DNA of 64,000 nt from Niastella soli (GCF_017742245.1 NZ_JAGHKO010000005.1:186001-250000); one strand, 5' to 3'. Positions 26,425 to 36,441 are shown, numbered from the stretch's first letter. Numbers and translations: made by a program. The notes: a model not told the origin generated them from the letters alone.

Positions 26425-27015
26425 ATGAAAACTTCACGCACTACGCTATTTCTACTCTCTCTTTTTTTGGCGTTCACCTCATCAATTGCTCATGCACAAA
26501 CAAAATACCAGTCGGTAGGCGGTGTAAAACTAACTATTGAAGGAACTTCCAATATCCATGACTGGGATATGAAGTCGGATAAAGGATATTGTTCCAGTCT
26601 GTTCGATATTACCCAGTCGGGTACCCTAAATGGGGTGTCGTATATTAACTTTACGGTACCTGCGGAAAGCCTAAAGAGCGAGCACAAAGGGATGGATAAA
26701 AATACCTACAAGGCACTCAATACCGAAAAATACAACAGTATCAGTTTTACCGCTTCTTCTGTAAGTGTAAAACAGAATGGTGCAGCAGGGTACCTGTTGA
26801 CAGCCAGAGGACGGCTCACCATTTCGGGGGTTACCAAAGACGTGGTTTTGACGGCCAATGGCACCATGAATGCTGATAAAAGCATTAGTTACACCGGCTC
26901 ATATAAAATAAAGATGACCGATTATAACGTGGAACCACCCTCCCTGATGATGGGCGCTATCAAGACCGGGGAACTGGTAACCGTAAAATTTGACCTGCTT
27001 TTAAGATCCATATAA
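26425..27015 (+). CDS. YceI-family periplasmic protein
   Basis: A 196-residue exported lipocalin-like protein. The ATG at 26425 gives a clean signal peptide (MKTSRTTLFLL...AHAQ); an in-frame upstream start would add 12 odd residues. YceI features include LTIEGTSNIHDWDMKS, a variable middle, SISFTASSVSV, GRLTISGVTKDV and KIKMTDYNVEPPSLMMGAIKTG. Family members bind isoprenoid chains such as polyprenyl quinones. It precedes an outer-membrane barrel gene by 44 bp, so the two are probably co-transcribed and may serve one envelope process. Confidence 0.93.
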   Translation: MKTSRTTLFLLSLFLAFTSSIAHAQTKYQSVGGVKLTIEGTSNIHDWDMKSDKGYCSSLFDITQSGTLNGVSYINFTVPAESLKSEHKGMDKNTYKALNTEKYNSISFTASSVSVKQNGAAGYLLTARGRLTISGVTKDVVLTANGTMNADKSISYTGSYKIKMTDYNVEPPSLMMGAIKTGELVTVKFDLLLRSI

Positions 27016-27059
27016 CTGCATTGTTCACCTACTCACCAAGATCATTAAAATATACTATT

Positions 27060-28409
27060 ATGAGACGTATGTATTTAAATAACACAATTATAGTAATGGT
27101 GTTGTTATTTGCCCTGCCACTTACCATGTGGGCACAGGATGAAAAGTTCTCCTATGGCCGCCCTGCTTACTGGCGTCCGTACGATAAAACCGGTATCAAT
27201 GTATTTGAAACTACAAAAGAAAATGCTACTCCATACGATGGTATGCGAATAAGACTGGGCGCAGGATTTACGCAACAGTTCCAGGGCCTGAAACATGAAA
27301 ATAAAGAGGCTGCTAATTATGAATCGTCAAACAGGCTGTATCCATTGGCCCCCGGTTTTATGACCGCTATGGCCAACTTAAATCTTGATGTGCAACTGGC
27401 CGATGGTATCCGGTTGAATGTAACCACCTATCTTTCGAGCCGGCACCACAATGAAGCCTGGGTTAAAGGCGGGTATATCCAGTTTGATAAACTTCCTTTC
27501 AAAGGAAAGATCTGGGACGACATAATGAAAGTGACTACCATTAAAGTGGGTCATATGGAAGTGAATTATGGCGATGCACACTTCCGCCGTTCAGATGGAG
27601 GGCAAACACTGTATAATCCATTTATGGAAAGTTACATCATGGATGGCTATGCCACAGAGATCGGAGGTGAAGTGATTGTGCAAAAGAATGGATTATTTGG
27701 GGTGTTAGCGCTTACCAATGGGATGATCAAAGGCAATGTTGATTCAGCGGTGAAATCACCGGTTGATGACAATACCAAACGGGCGCCATCCCTGATCGTT
27801 AAAGGAGGCATTGATAAAAAAATAGGGGAGGCCATGCGCGTTCGGTTATCAGGCAGTCTTTATCATAACAGCAGTTCTGCCGCCAGTGGTTTGACCTTAT
27901 ATGGTGGCGACCGCACCGGTAGCAATTATCAAAACGTAATGGAAAATGCGCCCACAGGCGCCAACCTGCCGGCGTCAACTGCCATTGCATTCTCAGGCAG
28001 ATTAAATCCCGGGTTTACAAAGAAAGTAGATGCCTTTATGATAAACGGATTTTTCAAAGTGCAGGGGCTTGAGTTGTTCGGTACCTATGAAAATGCACAG
28101 GGCCGGTCAAAAACCGAAACATCGATCAGACGCATGCAGCAATTTGCCGGTGATGTAGTGTATCGTTTCGGTTGCCATGAAAACCTGTTCGCAGGCGCAA
28201 GGTATAATAAAGTATCAGGCCGGTTGGCCGGTTTTGCAGATAATATTAGTGTAGACCGTGTGGCAGCAGCTGCCGGCTGGTTCGTTACCAACAATGTGTT
28301 GCTGAAAGGTGAGTATGTGATCCAGAAATACCGTGACTTCCCTGCTGTTGACTACCGCAGTTCCGGCCAATTCAAAGGATATGTAATTGAAGCTGTTGTG
28401 GGATTCTAA
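27060..28409 (+). CDS. Outer membrane beta-barrel, porin-like
   Basis: A 449-residue protein with a signal peptide (LPLTMWAQ) and alternating strand pattern throughout, ending in a C-terminal Phe (VIEAVVGF) typical of outer-membrane barrels. The size and the GGYIQFDKLPF..KVGHMEVNYGDAHFRRSDGGQ region resemble phosphate-selective-porin-like or OprO/P-like proteins of Bacteroidota, but a specific family cannot be proven. The ATG at 27060 gives the signal peptide; a start at 27021 would add 13 residues. It is operonic with YceI and followed by a terminator. Confidence 0.72.
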   Translation: MRRMYLNNTIIVMVLLFALPLTMWAQDEKFSYGRPAYWRPYDKTGINVFETTKENATPYDGMRIRLGAGFTQQFQGLKHENKEAANYESSNRLYPLAPGFMTAMANLNLDVQLADGIRLNVTTYLSSRHHNEAWVKGGYIQFDKLPFKGKIWDDIMKVTTIKVGHMEVNYGDAHFRRSDGGQTLYNPFMESYIMDGYATEIGGEVIVQKNGLFGVLALTNGMIKGNVDSAVKSPVDDNTKRAPSLIVKGGIDKKIGEAMRVRLSGSLYHNSSSAASGLTLYGGDRTGSNYQNVMENAPTGANLPASTAIAFSGRLNPGFTKKVDAFMINGFFKVQGLELFGTYENAQGRSKTETSIRRMQQFAGDVVYRFGCHENLFAGARYNKVSGRLAGFADNISVDRVAAAAGWFVTNNVLLKGEYVIQKYRDFPAVDYRSSGQFKGYVIEAVVGF

Positions 28410-28439
28410 TTAATTATTAATGTAAAATGTACATTTGTA

Positions 28440-28468
28440 AAAAGCCACCGGTCATCCGGTGGCCTTTT
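28440..28468 (+). terminator. Rho-independent terminator after the YceI/porin operon
   Basis: GCCACCGG pairs with CCGGTGGC around TCAT, with an A-run before and CTTTT after. It separates this operon from the ECF sigma gene. Confidence 0.8.
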
Positions 28469-28533
28469 ATTTGGCAAAGAGCGTACCTTGTATCCTAAAA
28501 TTAAAGTAAGTTTACACCCGGCATAGGGATAAA

Positions 28534-29130
28534 GTGTTGGATAATAACCAGGTAAATATCGAAAAGGAGCTTTTCTCCCGCGTAGCACAGGGTGACGAAG
28601 AAGCATTTAATACGTTGTTTCATAGTTATGTTCCCAGGTTACATACCCTCATCATGAAAGTGACCAGAACGGAAGGGGTCACAAAAGATATTATTCAGGA
28701 GGTCTTTCTTTATTTATGGATTGATCGCGAATCACTTGACGAAGTGGAAGTGCCGCAGAACTGGATCTTTAAAATAGCTTATAACCGCTCTTATAGCTGG
28801 CTGGCCCGCCAATACGATCGTAACCGCAAATACAACGAATTCAAACAACGCAACCCTACGGAAGGGGAAGAAAACCTGGAACATACTGTTGCGCTGAACG
28901 AAACTGCCCGATTGATCCGCGAAGCAACTTCCTTGTTGCCCGATCAGGCCCGGAGAATTTTTCAATTAAGCCGTGAAACGGGGTTAAAGGCGGCTGAGGT
29001 AGCAGATCAACTGCATATTTCTGTACAAACCGTTCGTAACTCACTAGTTCGCTCCGTAAAATTTGTAAAGGAGTACCTGGCCCAGCATGGTATTCTACTG
29101 CCTCTTCTGCTCATTTTAGCAATTAGTTAA
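28534..29130 (+). CDS. ECF RNA polymerase sigma factor
   Basis: A 198-residue group-4 sigma factor. Region 2 is visible as FNTLFHSYVPRLHTLIMKV...DIIQEVFLYLW with PQNWIFKIAYNRSYSWL; region 4 as LPDQARRIFQLSRETGLKAAEVADQLHISVQTVRNSLVRSVKFVKEYL. A short hydrophobic tail (ILLPLLLILAIS) follows, as often seen in SusC/FecR-linked Bacteroidota sigma factors. Start is GTG. A FecR-type anti-sigma gene and a SusC with an STN domain follow, so this sigma is expected to be released when the SusC transporter binds its substrate, activating the uptake genes. Confidence 0.95.
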   Translation: MLDNNQVNIEKELFSRVAQGDEEAFNTLFHSYVPRLHTLIMKVTRTEGVTKDIIQEVFLYLWIDRESLDEVEVPQNWIFKIAYNRSYSWLARQYDRNRKYNEFKQRNPTEGEENLEHTVALNETARLIREATSLLPDQARRIFQLSRETGLKAAEVADQLHISVQTVRNSLVRSVKFVKEYLAQHGILLPLLLILAIS

Positions 29131-29224
29131 ATTTTTTTTGAAAACGATAGGTATGTTTTCTTTTCCCATTGTACATTAATATAGGCGAGGGAATGTGATC
29201 CTCTTTTTTCCTCATAATTCAATA

Positions 29225-30541
29225 ATGGACATGGGTAATTTTCTTAAAAACGAACTGCTTGACCTACTGCAAAAAGCCAGGGCTGGTAATGCCACCGGGG
29301 ATGATTATTCCCGGATAGCAGCGATCATCAATGCCGACCAGAGCGGAGAACTGATCGCCGAAGCTGATAATTTTTTGGCGCAGGAAGTTACTGTTCCCTC
29401 CCAGCATATTGAACCCTACAATTATGAATACTGGCAACGCGCCTTCCTTGAAATAAAAGAAAGCTGGCGTCAGCAAAATTTACAACAGGCAAAAGTAAGA
29501 CGCCTCCCGGTCCGCCGGTGGTGGGTTGCCGCTTCCATCATGCTCTTGATCTCCGTTGGTGTTGCTACTTACCTATTTACAAAAAGGACCTCTTCACAAC
29601 TGGTTGCTGGTCCGTATAAAATATTACCCGGTAAAGAGGGGGCCATTTTAACCCTGGCCGATGGGTCACAGGTATTATTAGATAGTTTACAGAATGGCAT
29701 TGTAGCCATGCAAGGCGGTACTACGGCCAAAATTGTCAATGGTACACTCATTTACGAAGGCAAAGGGAACAACGCGGTATATAATGTGATGTCTACTCCC
29801 AAAGCGCGTGAATTTCATGTAATACTGCCCGACGGTACCAATGCCTGGCTCAATAGCGGCAGTTCATTACGATATCCCACCACATTCACCGGCAATGAGC
29901 GCAAGGTTACGGTAACAGGTGAAGTGTATTTTGAAGTAGCCACTGTACGGCTCAACGCTGGGTTAAAAATGCCCTTTAAAGTAAACGTCAACAACAAGGC
30001 TGAAATAGAAGTGCTGGGAACACACTTCAATGTAAAAGCATATGCTAATGAACCGGTGATCAATACTACTTTACTGGAAGGCTCTATTGCCATTACGTTA
30101 TCACCTGATCAACGCACTGTATCAACTGGAAGAAAAGGCCGGGTTGAACCTGCAAAAAAACTGGTCCTAAAGCCTGGTCAGCAGGCACAAATATTGATCG
30201 GTCAACAACAGATGCAGGTAGTTACGGAGGCAAAAGATGCTGCTGCGAAAAAGGCAAACACACAACCTGAATTAACAGTAGTTAGCAATACCGATATTGA
30301 TAATGTGATGGCCTGGAAAAATGGTGTGTTCGATTTCAATAATATAGCCTTCAATGATGCTATGTCTCAACTCGAGCGCTGGTACGATATTGAAGTGGTG
30401 TATGAAAAAGGTATCCCAACTGATATTGAATTGAACGGGAAGATCAGTAAAGATGTAACCTTAAATGAGTTAGTGACGATCTTAGAAAAGATTGGGGTGA
30501 AGTGCCGGTTGGAAGGAAGGAAATTGCTGATCCAGTCTTAA
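29225..30541 (+). CDS. FecR-family anti-sigma factor (DUF4974 C-terminus)
   Basis: A 438-residue single-span membrane regulator. The cytoplasmic N-terminal part (residues 1-97) would hold the sigma factor; a membrane helix lies at about 99-118 (WWVAASIMLLISVGVATYLF). The periplasmic FecR domain follows (FHVILPDGTNAWLNSGSSLRYP, GEVYFEVA, VLGTHFNVKAY) and the C-terminal DUF4974/STN-like domain (FNNIAFNDAMSQLERWYDIEV...LNGKISKDVTLNELVTILEKI). The ATG at 29225 is preferred over an upstream in-frame start. It relays the state of the STN-containing SusC to the ECF sigma encoded 94 bp upstream. Confidence 0.93.
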   Translation: MDMGNFLKNELLDLLQKARAGNATGDDYSRIAAIINADQSGELIAEADNFLAQEVTVPSQHIEPYNYEYWQRAFLEIKESWRQQNLQQAKVRRLPVRRWWVAASIMLLISVGVATYLFTKRTSSQLVAGPYKILPGKEGAILTLADGSQVLLDSLQNGIVAMQGGTTAKIVNGTLIYEGKGNNAVYNVMSTPKAREFHVILPDGTNAWLNSGSSLRYPTTFTGNERKVTVTGEVYFEVATVRLNAGLKMPFKVNVNNKAEIEVLGTHFNVKAYANEPVINTTLLEGSIAITLSPDQRTVSTGRKGRVEPAKKLVLKPGQQAQILIGQQQMQVVTEAKDAAAKKANTQPELTVVSNTDIDNVMAWKNGVFDFNNIAFNDAMSQLERWYDIEVVYEKGIPTDIELNGKISKDVTLNELVTILEKIGVKCRLEGRKLLIQS

Positions 30542-30570
30542 GAGACAAAGGATTTGCTTGTCAAAAGAAT

Positions 30571-30582
30571 GTAAACGTTTAC
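30571..30582. promoter_or_regulatory. 12-bp palindrome, LacI/cre-like
   Basis: GTAAACGTTTAC is a perfect palindrome 30 bp after the FecR stop and 207 bp before the SusC ATG. With its flanks it is close to the CcpA cre consensus and shares the AAACGTTT core with the 20719-20738 palindrome. A third, shorter copy, CAAACGTTTG, lies at 30774-30783, just before the SusC start. Confidence 0.45.
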
Positions 30583-30789
30583 TTTATCCGGCTACGGAAA
30601 AGTACTTAATAAGAAAAGATATTACTGCCTAAACAAAACGATTGCAATGCAAAAATCACAAATTACATAACAACCAAAGGGTATATAAATCAAAACCGGA
30701 AGTGTCGTTACCACTTCCGGAAGAGTGTTTAGTTGCCCAAAACGAAAGCCTCAAATCTCCATTTTTTAACAACCAAACGTTTGCAACTT

Positions 30790-33700
30790 ATGCAAAAAAA
30801 ATCAATTGGTTCCGGAATTTCTATGCCCTGGCATTACCTGGCTAATCGATTGCCTGATTGTAGGGGAGGGTTCAACGGGACCATCACCAAAAGATTGCTT
30901 CGCGCGATGAAATTGACTATCTTCTTTATTGCCATTGCTGTTTTCTCGGCCCATGCTGAAGGAAATGCACAAAACATTACACTCTCCGGTAAAGACCTGC
31001 CATTAAAACAGGTTTTTACTGCTATTGAAAAGCAGACCGGCTATGTTATATTCAACAACAAGCGTGATCTGGATGAATCGAAAACAGTTACGATTTCAGC
31101 CAATAACCTTCCATTGAAGGAGGTACTGGATATCATTCTGAAAGATCAACCCCTGGAATATTCCATCAAGGGAAAAACAATAGTGCTGTCCCGTAAAGTG
31201 CCATTGATAATTCTTGATGAGCCTGCAACGGTGCGCATTCCTATTACCGGAACGGTGGTAGATGCAAAAGGAAATCCGCTGACCGATGTGTCGGTAGTAA
31301 TTAAAGGAAAAGGCAAAGTGGGCACAACGACAAATGCGTCGGGCGATTTCAAGCTCGAGGCTGATGCCGGCGATGTGCTTGTTTTTTCCATTGTGGGCTA
31401 CCTGCAACAGGAAGTTGCCATTGGGAAAAATACAAACATTCAGATCGCATTAAAACCAATTGATGCCAAACTGGAAGAAGTGGTAGTGATTGGTTATGGT
31501 ACTGCTAAACGGAGAGATCTTACCGGTGCCGTAGTCTCAGTAAAACCAGAAGAGATCACCGCCCGCCCTGGCCCCAATCCCATGGAGTCGCTGCAGGGCA
31601 GAGTGGCCGGTTTGGATATAACCCGCCCATCGGGCCAGCCTGGTGCCGCTCTTAACATTCAACTGCGTGGTAACAGATCATTCAATGCCAGCGGTACGCC
31701 CTTGTTCATCATCAATGGTTTGCCTGGCGATTATTCTACTATAAACCCATACGATATTGAATCTATTGAAGTATTGAAAGATGCGTCTTCCACTGCGGTG
31801 TATGGTTCGGCCGGTTCAAACGGCGTAATTATCATTACTACAAAAAGCGGTAAGTCTGGAAAATTAGCCATTGATTTCAATGCTTATTATGGTAATAATG
31901 GCTGGTCGGTTACTCCAAAGATGCGCACCGGTGAAGATTATCTGCAAACCAAACGCGATGCATACAGTTATGTGTGGGATGCTGCAAACAGCCAGTGGAC
32001 AACAACCGGCGCCACTTGGCAATCACCCGCAGATGATGAGAAGATCTTTGGTACCCAACGATATGCCCTGTACCAGCAAGGACAGTTTGCCGATTGGGCC
32101 GACCTGTTCCTGCAAAAAAGTGCACACACGCAAAACTACAGCCTCGGTGTTTCTGGGGGTAACGAAAAAACAAAAGGCTATATCTCTTTCAACTATACCA
32201 ACGAAAAGGGACAATATGTAGGCGACGATTATAAGCTCTTTACAACGACCATGCGTTTAGATCATAAAGTGCGGAACTTTATTTCCATAGGCGCCAACCT
32301 GACGGCTTCGTATGTAGACAGGGATAAAGCACAGGACAAACTGGAGAATGCACTGGTGACCGATCCGCTGGTAAGACCCTACAATGACGATGGAACGCTG
32401 AATACCAATTTGGGTAATAACGTATATAACCTGTTGCTGAATCAGCAGCCTGGGGTATATGCCAATGTTGATAACAACCTGAAGTTGTATGTAAATCCAT
32501 ACATCGAGATCAGGCCATTAAAAGGGTTGAGCTTTTTAAGCCGTTTGAGTAGCTACGTTACTTTCAGTAATACCTATAAATTCGATGGTAAGGGGTCTGT
32601 AAATTATACATACGGCAGCAGCGCCGGTGTTCCTAAGGCTGAGATCGATCAGGACCGTACCCTTGGTTACCAATGGGAAAACATCCTGACCTATAACTTC
32701 AAAGTGGCGCACGATCACGCCTTTACAGTAACCGGCATTACCTCCTGGTACGATAACCAGAATACAAAAACCAAAATGTTCCAAAGCAATGTAGTTTCGA
32801 ACAATTTCAAATGGTACAAATTTACCGGTGATTCAACCTCTTCATCTACCTCTGAATACGCCATGTCGAAAACGCTTGGATTTATTGGGCGTATCAACTA
32901 TTCTTATTTAGGGAAATACCTGTTTTCGGCAAGTATACGTCGCGACGGGGCTTCTGTTTTGTATAAAGACAACCTGTGGGATAACTTCCCGGCAGTTTCA
33001 GCCGGCTGGCGCATTTCTGACGAGTCGTTCATGGATGGTACCAAGAACTGGTTGAATAGCCTGAAACTCCGCGTAGGCTGGGGCGTTACCGGTACGGCAA
33101 AAATTGAACCGTATAGCTCTGTGGCCAACCTGGAATCGATCAATATGTCGCTGGGGGGAGTTGGTGTACCTACATACCGGAACTCCCAATTCCTCACCAA
33201 CCCCTTGTTGAGATGGGAAAAATCGTACAATACAAATATTGGTTTGGATGCGGCATTCCTTAACAACCGGATTGATATGTCGTTGGATGTTTATAATACC
33301 AGGACCAAAGGAGTTATCTATGGGGTTACTGCACCTATCATTTACGGACAGTACACCGCCAGTGCACAATATAAGACTAACCTCAATGTATGCGAAACGC
33401 AGAACAAGGGTATAGAGCTGGCATTGAACACCCGTAATATAGTTACCAAAGATTTTAACTGGAATTCAGCGGTCGCGTTTTCTTATAACAAAGAAGAGAT
33501 CCTGAAATTAACAGGCGGAGTTGCTAATAATATTGCCAACGGTGATAATAACCAGTACTCACTTACTATTGGTCAACCAGTAAATTCTTACCGGAATTAT
33601 AAGTTGGATGGTGTTTGGCAGCTCGGTGAGGAAAAAGATGCGGCCGCGTTCGGCAAACGCCCCGGCGATCTGAAAGTAAATGTTCCCGGCATGACCCGCC

Positions 33701-34353
33701 TGGCAGAAGGGGTATATACAAAAACAGCAACAGATGGTACCATCAACTACTATTATACTGATCTGTCAGCCGCTCAGAAGTTTAATTCTGCGCTCACTGC
33801 TGCCAAAAATACCTATGCTGTTAGCTCCACCGATTACCAGATCGTGGGCCATAATTCTCCCAACTGGTCACTTGGGTTCCAGAATTCATTCAGCTACAAG
33901 AATTGGGAGTTGAGCGTTTACTCTTATTTCAGATGGGGGCAAACGATCAGTTATAATATGCTGGGTTGGTATCAGCCAAATGGATTTGCAACCAACGCAA
34001 GCCCTTCCAGAACAATTCCTAAGTATTTTAACTACTGGACACCCACCAACCCATCGAACGACTTCCCGGTAATGAATTACCAGGAAACGTCTTCCTCTCT
34101 TACCGGCTTTTCCGGTTTGAACTTTGTGGATGGTTCTTTCTTTAAGATCAAAAATATCACGCTTGGTTACAATATGCCAAGGGATCTTGTAAAAAAGCTA
34201 TCGCTCGAAAAATTCCGGCTATATGGCACTATTACCAATCCTTTGGTTGTTACAAAGAGCAAACTGTTAAAACAGTATGATCCCGAAATGAATGGATCGC
34301 TCGAATATCCATTGACGAAACAGATTGTAGTGGGCCTGAATATGACATTTTAA
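30790..34353 (+). CDS. SusC/RagA-family TonB-dependent transporter with STN signalling domain
   Basis: A 1187-residue outer-membrane transporter. A basic ~40-residue leader precedes the signal segment (MKLTIFFIAIAVFSAHAEG), as is common in STN-type SusC proteins. The STN domain spans about residues 62-115 (LPLKQVFTAIEKQTGYVIF, LPLKEVLDIIL). Next come the carboxypeptidase-like sandwich (ITGTVVDAKGNPLTDVSVVIKG), TonB link (LEEVVVIGYGTAKRRD), plug (STAVYGSAGSNGVIIITTK) and barrel ending in VGLNMTF. I chose the ATG at 30790; a TTG at 30733 is in frame, and an ATG at 30907 would remove the basic leader. With the upstream sigma/FecR genes it forms a substrate-sensing import system. Confidence 0.94.
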   Translation: MQKKSIGSGISMPWHYLANRLPDCRGGFNGTITKRLLRAMKLTIFFIAIAVFSAHAEGNAQNITLSGKDLPLKQVFTAIEKQTGYVIFNNKRDLDESKTVTISANNLPLKEVLDIILKDQPLEYSIKGKTIVLSRKVPLIILDEPATVRIPITGTVVDAKGNPLTDVSVVIKGKGKVGTTTNASGDFKLEADAGDVLVFSIVGYLQQEVAIGKNTNIQIALKPIDAKLEEVVVIGYGTAKRRDLTGAVVSVKPEEITARPGPNPMESLQGRVAGLDITRPSGQPGAALNIQLRGNRSFNASGTPLFIINGLPGDYSTINPYDIESIEVLKDASSTAVYGSAGSNGVIIITTKSGKSGKLAIDFNAYYGNNGWSVTPKMRTGEDYLQTKRDAYSYVWDAANSQWTTTGATWQSPADDEKIFGTQRYALYQQGQFADWADLFLQKSAHTQNYSLGVSGGNEKTKGYISFNYTNEKGQYVGDDYKLFTTTMRLDHKVRNFISIGANLTASYVDRDKAQDKLENALVTDPLVRPYNDDGTLNTNLGNNVYNLLLNQQPGVYANVDNNLKLYVNPYIEIRPLKGLSFLSRLSSYVTFSNTYKFDGKGSVNYTYGSSAGVPKAEIDQDRTLGYQWENILTYNFKVAHDHAFTVTGITSWYDNQNTKTKMFQSNVVSNNFKWYKFTGDSTSSSTSEYAMSKTLGFIGRINYSYLGKYLFSASIRRDGASVLYKDNLWDNFPAVSAGWRISDESFMDGTKNWLNSLKLRVGWGVTGTAKIEPYSSVANLESINMSLGGVGVPTYRNSQFLTNPLLRWEKSYNTNIGLDAAFLNNRIDMSLDVYNTRTKGVIYGVTAPIIYGQYTASAQYKTNLNVCETQNKGIELALNTRNIVTKDFNWNSAVAFSYNKEEILKLTGGVANNIANGDNNQYSLTIGQPVNSYRNYKLDGVWQLGEEKDAAAFGKRPGDLKVNVPGMTRLAEGVYTKTATDGTINYYYTDLSAAQKFNSALTAAKNTYAVSSTDYQIVGHNSPNWSLGFQNSFSYKNWELSVYSYFRWGQTISYNMLGWYQPNGFATNASPSRTIPKYFNYWTPTNPSNDFPVMNYQETSSSLTGFSGLNFVDGSFFKIKNITLGYNMPRDLVKKLSLEKFRLYGTITNPLVVTKSKLLKQYDPEMNGSLEYPLTKQIVVGLNMTF

Positions 34354-34380
34354 TTGCCGAATGATTAAAAACAGCGTTAT

Positions 34381-36441
34381 ATGAAAATTAAGCGTATAAA
34401 GAATCTATTATATAAATCCCTGTTTGGTTTGACCATAACACTTTCCGTTACCTCGTGTAAACTGGATGAATACAACCCGGTGACTTTATCGGAACAGGAT
34501 GTGCTCAGCAAATATGATGGCTGGAAGGCGTACCAGTCGAACTGTTATACCGGGCTTTGGGGAACGACTATAGGTATGCCTTATGGCATCTGTTCTGAAG
34601 TGGGTACCGATTTGTGGACGTTCCCTTCCAATAGCACCAGCTATAAAGAGGTGATTGCTTACCAGGACCTGACCGTCAGTTTCAATTTGGTGAACAATAT
34701 TTTTACCTATGCCTGGGGTTCTGTCAAGGATTGTAATAAGACCATTCAACTGGCCCCTCAATTAATAGATGGCAAAGCTTCCGATATCAATACCCTGGTA
34801 GCAGAGGCCAAATTGCTGCGGGCCTATTATTATTCGGTACTGGTAACCCAGTTCGGCGAACTTCCATTGGTACTGACTGACGAGCCTACAAAAAATCTAA
34901 GCCCTACCCGTAATAGTGTGCCTGAAATTTATACACAGATCATTGCCGACTTAAGGGATGCATTTAATGATCTGCCTGTAACGCCTATGGATAATAATCC
35001 GCAACGGGTAACCAAAAAAGCGGCATTAGGCTTACTGGCCCGGGTATATGCCCAGGGCGCAGGAGAAGGATTAAGTGAAGGCGGTAAATCATATTGGGTG
35101 CGGGCGAAGGAATGTGCCGACAGCCTGATCAATGGCATGGGCACCTACGGTGCTGCCATGTATGATGATTTTTCCAAAGTGTTTGCAGCAACCAACAACC
35201 GGAATAACCAGGAAGTTTTATTTACCGCGTATGGGCTTAACCCGTATAGTGCATCCTACGATGTTTCTACCGCGAATGCAAAGCCCAATTTGTACCTGCA
35301 TTTTTATCCCAAATTTGATGATGCATTCGGTACCAGCGATGTTTTCAAAAGGAGCGTAAATTCCAATTCTTCCAATGCCTACTACGGGCGGTTGAACCAG
35401 GCGTTCATTGCGCCTACTAAATATCTGATCAATTGCTTTAATGCAACCTATGATAAACGCTGGGAGAATACCTTTCAAACGGCATTTACCAACTATTCAG
35501 GTGTTCGGGCAATTTCCAGCCTGGGAAGCGGTGCTCCAGGTCCGGCCAACGTAAAATACACCGACGCTACTGTTACTATTAACCAGGCCATGTGTACAAA
35601 GTATGGTATCGACCCAAAGCATATAGGCAAGAAGATCTATCCTTATATAGACGTTGATGCTAGAAATGCTTCCAAAAATGCCAGCTGGCAATATATTCCG
35701 CAGGTCTGGAACAAAGGCGCCATTACAGGTACAACCGCTGGAAATTTGACGGATGTCGCCAATGCCAATGTACATCCTTATCCATTGACGCAGGATGAGA
35801 ACCGCTTCTTTGCTTATTTGAGTAAAGACCCGCTTACCCCTGCAGACAAAGCCGAACGCGCCTATGTTACGGTAAATATTGATGATCTGTTCGATAAGTC
35901 TGATCCTACAGGCAGCACGTATAAAGCCAATGCAGCGGGTAATGGGTTCCCCACAAGTAGTTTGGCTACCCTGTTCCCAGCCATGCAGAAGTTCAATTTT
36001 AACTTCGATGGCAGTTGGTTAGGTGGCGATTTTCAAAGAAAGCTGGGCAATATTATGATCATGCGGATGGCAGAAGTATATTTGATCGCTGCAGAAGCCA
36101 CTATGCATACAAGTGGTGATGGAGCGGCTGCCGCCAATTATCTGAATGTATTGCGTAAACGCGCCTGCCGCAATCAGGCAGATTACAACGTGGGTACCGG
36201 TATGCAGTTAACAACAGCCACTATGAACGATGTATTTGATGAATACGCCCGTGAATTGTGTGGCGAGTTTAATCGCTGGCCCCTGTTGAAACGCAATAAA
36301 GCATTTGAAAGCCGCCTGCAGACTTACAACAAAAGAGCTGCCGCAAACTTCAATGCATCCAAACATTATCTTCGTCCCATTCCATTTACCTTCCTTAACC
36401 AGATCAACAATGCCGATCAGTTCGGAAATAATGGATATTAG
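34381..36441 (+). CDS. RagB/SusD-family nutrient-binding outer membrane lipoprotein
   Basis: A 686-residue SusD homologue, longer than the usual 500-600. It has a lipoprotein signal (TLSVTSC), an N-terminal SusD region (YQSNCYTGLWGT, VKDCNKTIQLAPQLI), TPR-like helices (LVAEAKLLRAYYYSVLVTQFGELPLVL) and the C-terminal RagB block (MIMRMAEVYLIAAEATMH, LCGEFNRWPLLKRNKAFESRL, YLRPIPFTFLNQI). It follows SusC by 27 bp. No degradative enzyme lies directly downstream: a terminator and an unrelated efflux operon follow. The imported compound is therefore unknown. Confidence 0.94.
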   Translation: MKIKRIKNLLYKSLFGLTITLSVTSCKLDEYNPVTLSEQDVLSKYDGWKAYQSNCYTGLWGTTIGMPYGICSEVGTDLWTFPSNSTSYKEVIAYQDLTVSFNLVNNIFTYAWGSVKDCNKTIQLAPQLIDGKASDINTLVAEAKLLRAYYYSVLVTQFGELPLVLTDEPTKNLSPTRNSVPEIYTQIIADLRDAFNDLPVTPMDNNPQRVTKKAALGLLARVYAQGAGEGLSEGGKSYWVRAKECADSLINGMGTYGAAMYDDFSKVFAATNNRNNQEVLFTAYGLNPYSASYDVSTANAKPNLYLHFYPKFDDAFGTSDVFKRSVNSNSSNAYYGRLNQAFIAPTKYLINCFNATYDKRWENTFQTAFTNYSGVRAISSLGSGAPGPANVKYTDATVTINQAMCTKYGIDPKHIGKKIYPYIDVDARNASKNASWQYIPQVWNKGAITGTTAGNLTDVANANVHPYPLTQDENRFFAYLSKDPLTPADKAERAYVTVNIDDLFDKSDPTGSTYKANAAGNGFPTSSLATLFPAMQKFNFNFDGSWLGGDFQRKLGNIMIMRMAEVYLIAAEATMHTSGDGAAAANYLNVLRKRACRNQADYNVGTGMQLTTATMNDVFDEYARELCGEFNRWPLLKRNKAFESRLQTYNKRAAANFNASKHYLRPIPFTFLNQINNADQFGNNGY

